Source of the DNA: Voacanga thouarsii
Taxonomy: Eukaryota > Streptophyta > Magnoliopsida > Gentianales > Apocynaceae
NCBI GenBank assembly: GCA_026120185.1
Contig: JANUWF010001481.1
Span: 1,183,001 to 1,247,000 of the forward strand
DNA length: 64,000 nt
Direction: 5' to 3'
The position numbers were made by a program, and so were the translations under genes. Below are positions 58,247 through 64,000 of the stretch, piece after piece (positions within the stretch are counted from its first letter, which is position 1; the number at the start of each line of letters is the position of its first letter). Under the pieces are notes generated by a model. It made no database searches, had not been told where the DNA came from, and saw only the letters and a list, made by a program, of their open reading frames with translations.

Positions 58247-59784
58247 TGATGTATTTGAATTTATGTATAAAAATCATATAAAAATAAGCACATTCCCAAT
58301 CAAGTTTAAATTAAAACGTTAACCCCAAATTACACATATAAGTAAGCGTATTCATCATTAAGCATAGCATAGGGTTTAAAACAACTGTCGATCCTCAAGG
58401 AACAAGTATGCATTAGTCACTTTTCTTTCATTGTTTAACCGACTCAATAAAGTAAAAAAGACTAAAAAGAAAAATAAAATAAAATGAAAGAATATATACA
58501 TGTCAAGGATGGAGAATTATGTAACTCAAACTATTATTTTGACAAACATGATCTTAAAATACCTAATCATTATTATAACTAATCATTCTCTTGGCATCAT
58601 GAAGGATTAAGATAGATTCACTTCTTTTTCAATCCGTGAAATCACTATATTCTAGACAAATTAGCATAACATATTATGTCTCATCTAATTCACCTAAAAG
58701 ATGCATTAAACACAATCATTGATTAAATTTTCATATTCTGGCAAACTTAAAACATGAAATTAACCAATGAATCCATATTCTGGCAGACATCAATTAACCT
58801 TTAATTATCCAGTTCTTAGCAATTAACCCCTTTTTCAAGCAAGTTAAGAGATAACAAATATGAAATGAATGAATTGAGACTACTATCAACCCCTTTTTCA
58901 AGCAAGTTAATAGAAAGAAATAATAAATTATTCTCGTAATCAGCATAAGTAATTAAATACCAAGAATAATAATCAATTAATCAAAAGATCAAAATAACTC
59001 GAAAAATCATGAATACCTAAAACAATATCAAATTACAATAAAATAATTAATACATCATTGTTAAAAAAAAAAACAAAGTTAAAAGAAAGCACTCATAGAT
59101 AAGCCTCCTTCTTCTTCCTTCGTAGATCCTCTTGTACAATTCTCCTTGATCTAAGTGAATTCCTTCTTGAATTTGAGTAATTTTCTATTTTTATCCGTGA
59201 ATTCTCCTTTTCCCTTATGTTTTTTCTCTATTTATAGGCTTTAAAAGTGCCTAAATTCGTCCCTCGAGGGTTTCTGACTGACTAGAAGTAGGAAAATACT
59301 AAAACTCTGCAAATTGTCAAAAAATACTCACGAAAATTGAGGCACCGCCTCAGTAGCAGTGCACAACCGGCGCCGCCTGTCCTGCCTAGGGCTGGCGCCG
59401 ATTGTGGTTTGTTTGTCTGTTCGTTCGCCGATTTTTCTTGATTTTCGTGCCACTTCTTCCAGATTGCAGCCGGCGCCGCCTCTAAGCTCCCAATTGGCGC
59501 CGGCTGTGTTCTGTTCAGCTTTGCTTCACCAATTTTTCATCGCCTCAAAGTACGTGCCAGCAGCACGTGGCTGGCGCCGGTTCTCCTGTCCTGGCCGGCA
59601 CCACCTCTACTCTGTTTAGCGACGATTTTGCTTTATTTTACTCCTAAAATCTGAAATAATATACAAAATATATTTCCAAGGGTAAAATCTTAAATATGAA
59701 GGAATATGACTAGTAATTATACAAAATATATCATAAAATGGCCTTAAATAACTATAAAATGTATAACTAATTTAGGCCCTATCA
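58247..59784 (-). repeat. LTR of the minus-strand Athila derivative (1.5 kb)
   Basis: On the minus strand it starts TGATAGGGCCTAAATTAG and ends AAATACATCA, with TGAT/ATCA ends. A TATA box (minus TATAAATAG) is at 59229-59237. Upstream of it lies a GC-rich cluster (59340-59620) with repeated GGCGCCG words in very AT-rich DNA. The sequence to its right (59785 on) reads as copia protease, so the element seems to interrupt copia element 2. Confidence 0.72.
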
Positions 59785-59920
59785 AGCGATGTGGACTAAC
59801 GTGCTGCAAATGGAGCAAAAGTTACTATACTTGTTGTGGGGACTTATCAGCTACACATGCCTTCTGGATTAGTTTTAGAACTACAAAAACTATTATTATG
59901 TCATTATTAGAAAAATGCAA
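59785..59920 (+). pseudogene. Ty1/copia protease fragment, probable continuation of element 2
   Basis: In one frame the sequence reads VD-stop-RAANGAKVTILVVGTYQL and HMPSGLVLELQ, then after a one-base shift NYYYV. This matches the copia motif VDLRVGNGA...VGTYxLxLPSGLVLELxNCYYVP found just after the protease active site. It is in the same orientation and the right next domain for the gag ending at 55862, though the D-T/S-G part is lost. Confidence 0.55.
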
Positions 59921-61055
59921 TATACCAACTAACTATTGCCAATTGACCACATTCGGTTGGTAAATTACCAACCGATTACCCACCGAAATGAAAATTGGAA
60001 AAATTTAAAACTTTTCCAACCACTTACCAACAAATATAATCGGTTGGTAAATAGTTAGTTGGTAATCAGTTGGTAATTGATTGGTAATTTGGCGGGAATA
60101 TATTTAGCAACTGATTACCAATTGATAACAATCGGTTAGTAATATTATCAATTGGTAATCGATTGGTAATTTAATAGAAAAAATTTTACCAACTAGTTAT
60201 CAATCAAAATATATCGGTTGGTAATATATTCAGTTGGTAGTTTGGCAGGAAAATATTTACCAACTAATTACCAACCGATAATAGTCGATTGGTAATCAGT
60301 TGATATTTTAATTTAAAAATTTACTAACCGATTATTAACCAACATGTATCGATTGCTAATATATTTAGTTAGTAATTGATTGGTATTTTAATTTAAAAAT
60401 TTTACTGACCGATTACTAACCGAAATATATCGATTGGTAATACATTCAGTTGGTAATTGGTTGGTATTTTAATTTAAAAATTTTACCAACCAATTATTAA
60501 CCGAATGTATCGGTTGATAACATATTCAGTTGGTAATCGGTTCGTATTTTGGTCGGTATTTTAATTTAAAAATTTTATCGACCGATTACTAACTGAAATG
60601 TATCAGTTGGTAATAGATTGATATTTTAATTTAAAAAGTTTACCGACCGACTACTAATCTAAATGTTTCGGTTGGTAAATCTAGTTAGTTGGTAATCAGT
60701 TGGTATTTAATTTAAAAATTTTACTGACCAATTACTAACCGAAATGTATCGGTTGGTAATATATTTAGTTGGTAATCGGTTGGTATTTTGGTTGGTATTT
60801 TAATTTAAAAATTTTACCTATCGATTACTAATTGAAATGTATCGATTGGTAATATTACTAATTGAAATGTATCGATTGGTAATATATTCAATTGGTAATC
60901 GGTTGGTATTTTAATTTAAAAATTTTACCGACCGATTACTAATCAAAATATATCGATTGATAATATATTCAGTTGGTATTTTAATTTATAAATTTTACCA
61001 ACCGATTACTAACCGAAATGTATCGATTGAAAATATATTCAGTTGGTAATCAATT
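59896..61055. repeat. Subterminal-type repeat array (TCGGTTGGTAA words), CACTA-like
   Basis: Words TCGGTTGGTAA and TTACCAACCGA recur in both orientations through about 1.1 kb. From about 60307 they form nine units marked by TTTAATTTAAAAATT spacers, 65-112 bp apart. CATTATTAGAAAAATGC at 59896 resembles a CACTA terminus (CACTACTAGAAAAATGC type) with one early change. Dense short direct and inverted repeats beside such an end are typical of CACTA elements. Alternatively, it is a satellite-like array and the terminus is chance coding sequence. Confidence 0.55.
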
Positions 61056-61430
61056 CACTATAGGAGAAAAGCACAACTAGTGATAGCAAAAAGTTGTCAC
61101 TAAATCCAAAATATTGTCAGTATAGAGTGTTTAGTGACAAAAAAAAGAAGTTGTCACTGGGTTGTCACTAAAAATGTGTCACTAAAGGCTCCCAATGACA
61201 ACATTAATGGGTTGTCACTAAAGCCTTAGCATTACTAACAACAGCTTGTAATCACTAAATGTCGACATGTATTAGTCATAATGTTTCATGTCACTAGTTC
61301 ATTGAAAAATTTGTCACAATTGCTATTTTTTTGTCACTAATCAGTAATTATTTGTGACAATAATAAGTTGTCCCTAATGTCCCATCATTTAGTGACAACT
61401 CTTGCAATTTTCAGAAAAAAAGAAAATAAC
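61056..61430 (+). mobile_element. CACTA transposon terminus with subterminal repeats
   Basis: CACTATAGGAGAAAAGC starts at 61056, followed by at least ten copies of (T/G)TGTCACTAA or its complement over 350 bp. This is the standard terminal plus subterminal structure to which CACTA transposase binds. The other terminus is not seen, so the element extends past the window or is truncated. It appears to sit inside the previous array. Confidence 0.7.
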
Positions 61431-61611
61431 AAAAAAAAAATCTAATGACAAAAATTTTTTTAAAAATTTTTTTATAAAAAAATTGAAATATGCCACGTGG
61501 TAGAAGGATTTGTCACGTGGCTACACGTGGCAGCCACATAATGCCACATCGCTGCACATGTGGCGCCGAGCTGGCCTCACTAGCTTGGCGCTTGAAAATC
61601 CTTTCCCTCTT

Positions 61612-61672
61612 CTGCGCGAACAAGAGTTGAACATGCGTCTCTATTGTGGAGGTGCAATGTTCCAACCGCTGT
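61612..61672 (-). other. tRNA-like segment (box A and box B) in CACTA interior
   Basis: The minus strand has TAGCACAGCGG (exact fit to box A TRGYNNARNNG) and GTTCAACTC (exact fit to box B GWTCRANNC), separated by 33 bases. The acceptor stem is absent, so it is a relic or SINE-like piece rather than a tRNA gene. Confidence 0.5.
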
Positions 61673-61699
61673 GCTATGTTGTTATTTGTGCAAATTGGA

Positions 61700-62640
61700 A
61701 GCACATATTATATTTATTTACTTCTTACAAAAAATTACAATTATATGAAATATACTTCTAAAACTTGCAAATTTTGATTTAAATAAATAAATAACGTAAA
61801 ATTTTTTTATTACTTTTAATTTTTAAAAATTTTTCATTTTTAATTTACTTTTATTTATCAGAGTATATAACTATTCTGTACATATATTCCTAAATGATAT
61901 AAATTCTATTTTTGAATTAACAATAAAAGTAAGCAATTTTTTCATACCTTTAGTTATATAACAAATTTCTTAGTTATAATTTTTTTTAATATAATAAATA
62001 CTTTTGAATTTAGAAGACTCAATTCATATATTTTTTTTTAATTATGTAAATATTCATAACTAAATAGATATTAAACAATTTATCAATTAGGTGTATTAAA
62101 TTTAACAATCAAAAAGTTATATTATATCTGTACACATAATTTTATTAATGGATATAATTGTTATTCTCTTTATCATAATGTAAAAGTTATTACTTTTATT
62201 TGTATGACAATATAAATATATAGGCGTCATGTTTTTCTATATTAATAGGATGTGTTTCCATCGTATTTATATTTTTCTATATACATGCACATACATAAAT
62301 AGTAATTACTATAAATCATACAAAATTAAATAAGAGTTATCTTTATTAATGCATATAAATTGTCAATATATTCGTAAATTTGATTCTTTTATTTTGTATT
62401 CAAATTGATAAACTTTTAAATTTATATCATATACAACAAATATTATCAAAATAACAAGTTTTCAGTATAAATAGTAGAAATACTTAGTAAAGTTACTATT
62501 TTTATCCCATACTTTTAATTACTATATCACATTTTGTTTTTCTGTATACATGCACATATATAAATTGTAATTATTATAGAAAAAATTTATATATTTTCAA
62601 GTTATATGTGAATGTGTATTGAGACTTAAGGTAATATATT
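61700..62640. other. AT-rich DNA, nothing recognised
   Basis: Very AT-rich sequence with no open frame, terminal repeat or RNA gene that I can support. It may be interior of the CACTA element. Confidence 0.4.
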
Positions 62641-62659
62641 AGTTAATTATTAATGGATT

Positions 62660-63060
62660 TAGTCACTACTTGAATCCCTATATTTTTTTAACTTAGTTAA
62701 TTTGGATAATTATATTTAAGTCCCTAAAGTTTCTAAACGAAACCCTTACAACCATAAATTTTTTTAAGCACAACTTATTTTAAATATCTTTTGAAAAATA
62801 ACGAGCCAAGTGTAAAAATAAATAAACAAACTTTTAAAATAATTATTTAAATCTTTATATTTTTTTAACTTAGTTCAATTAGATAATTATATCTAAATCC
62901 CTAAAGTTTTCAAAAGAAACCCTTAGGACCACAAGTTTTCAAAAATATTATTTGATTCATTATATTTTGTAACTTAGTTCATTTAGATAATTATATATAA
63001 TTATATTTAATAAAAGTATAAAATTTTTTAAGAAACCAAAAGACTAAATAATGCAACTTT
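62660..63060 (+). repeat. Degenerate triplicate repeat
   Basis: Three related stretches begin near 62674, 62850 and 62958. They share TATATTTTTTTAACTTAG, TTAGATAATTATAT and CCCTAAAGTTT...GAAACCC words. The first two are about 175 bp apart; the third is more decayed. No gene. They look like an old dispersed repeat amplified locally. Confidence 0.55.
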
Positions 63061-63357
63061 GCTATGCTGATGTTATACCATTTTGTCACCTCGATAGTAC
63101 ACCTTCTGATAATCATGCCCCAAGCATCTTCTACTCCTGGTGTGGTGTAGCCATTTGCCTCATCTTTTGCAATTAATACTCTATCTCAGGGCAAGATCTA
63201 ATGATGAGTGTAATTAAGCTTGATGAGTGTAATTAATCATTACAAAAAATGTATTAATAAGATTTGTTTACCCAACAAATCCTCAAAAAAATTAATAAAT
63301 ATTCCCCCAAAAAGGATAAGTAAGACAACACAACTGTGTGCTCCTACTACCAATATC

Positions 63358-63642
63358 GGATCCGGGGCCGCGCAAGTTGTTATACGGCAATTGTGCGGTT
63401 ATTTGAGTTTATATGAACATTTGACACAATCACATCGAACATTTCACACAATTATATGAATATTTTACACAATTACATGAACATTAAAACGACATCGTTT
63501 TGAATAGTCAAAACGATGTCGTTCTACTAAAAAAAAATTTACACATGACCACATTTTCGAACGTTGAATTTTCACTATTTTTTATCTAGGCAGTTAAATC
63601 ACTACGCAAGTTGTCGTACACAACTTGCACAGCCCCAGATGC
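63358..63642. mobile_element. Mutator-like MITE (285 bp) with 9-bp target duplication
   Basis: The terminal inverted repeats are GGATCCGGGGCCGCGCAAG at the left and, reverse-complemented, GCATCTGGGGCTGTGCAAG at the right, extending further with mismatches. ACCAATATC (63349-63357) is repeated exactly at 63643-63651, a 9-bp duplication diagnostic of Mutator-type transposition. There is no coding capacity. A 16-bp perfect hairpin lies inside at 63488-63523. The perfect TSD suggests it is younger than most elements here. Confidence 0.88.
63488..63523. repeat. 16-bp inverted repeat inside the MITE
   Basis: AACGACATCGTTTTGA (63488-63503) is perfectly complementary to 63508-63523 with a 4-base loop. 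Each arm itself contains the near-palindrome AACGACATCGTT. Confidence 0.9.
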
Positions 63643-63651
63643 ACCAATATC

Positions 63652-64000
63652 AACCTTGCCTGCGTGGCATCCAACACAAGTATCTACTTGTGCACTGAAC
63701 CTAAAATAAAATCAAATTTTAAAATAATAGTAATTTCTTGCAATAAATACAAAATTTACACTATTAATATCTCGAGTATTAAATGTATTTTTAAAGGCAC
63801 TTTAATTTTAAAATCATTAATAAAATATTAATTTTAAAGTCAAATAGTAATAATTTCTAAGATCAAAATAAATTTAAAACATCAATAAAATTTTAAGATA
63901 TTTAACATTAATTAAAATAGTTTTAAATATTTTTAATAAAAAATAGTAGATCATCAATAAAATAAAAAAATAAAATATCAGAGAGCACACACGGGCTCCA
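63652..64000. other. AT-rich DNA, nothing recognised
   Basis: AT-rich flank of the MITE up to the window edge. I see no gene or repeat boundary. Confidence 0.4.

Noticed and set aside
59359..59619. 86-codon GC-rich frame
   Set aside because: It translates the GGCGCCG word cluster of an LTR; not a gene.
59930..61055. Regularly spaced repeats resembling a CRISPR array
   Set aside because: Units vary in length and the spacers are themselves repeated; this is plant nuclear DNA with CACTA-like subterminal words.

Overview
The window looks like nuclear DNA from a flowering plant, probably a eudicot, in a gene-poor, heterochromatin-like region. I base this on very AT-rich sequence, angiosperm-type LTR retrotransposons (Ty3/gypsy Athila and chromovirus types, Ty1/copia), CACTA-type ends and a Mutator-type MITE. 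I found no intact gene and no host gene in 64 kb. All recognisable coding sequence is retrotransposon gag/pol broken by stops, frameshifts and deletions.

Layout. 1-2850: minus-strand Ty3/gypsy remnant in which one LTR (1811-2654) has gag on one side and a pol end on the other. 2905-7625: plus-strand chromovirus 3' half with its 3' LTR (4827-7625). 7626-50690: best read as one ancient Athila-type element swollen by later events. Its 5' LTR remnant is 7626-8035, its PBS 8042-8059, and its 3' LTR 38847-50690 (split). Inside it are solo LTR B (8493-10105), solo LTR A1 (10256-14548), solo LTR C (17489-21311, minus), an internal tandem duplication (8984-22787 and 22788-28541), a Ty1/copia element (29214 to about 38240), and a gag-protease-only non-autonomous element (39760-49718) whose own 3' LTR contains solo LTR A2 (44643-48944). 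50691-59920: a gag fragment, then a second copia element (5' LTR 50978-52636, gag 55089-55862) split by a minus-strand Athila derivative (LTR 58247-59784). 59896-61700: CACTA-like subterminal arrays and a CACTA terminus. 61700-64000: AT-rich DNA with a degenerate triplicate and a 285-bp Mutator-like MITE (63358-63642).

Order of events. Solo LTRs A1 and C are present in the first copy of the tandem duplication, and the second copy shows the matching empty sites. The duplication is therefore older than both, and solo LTR B is older than the duplication. A2 likewise has an empty site in the sister LTR of its host.

The most interesting signals are the dated nest with paralogous empty sites, a tRNA-like module about 250 bp inside three chromovirus-type LTRs, GC-rich palindrome clusters upstream of the TATA box in four different LTRs, a hairpin-repeat leader in copia element 2, and the gag-protease-only element. 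Everything here was read by eye; identities and family names are approximate.
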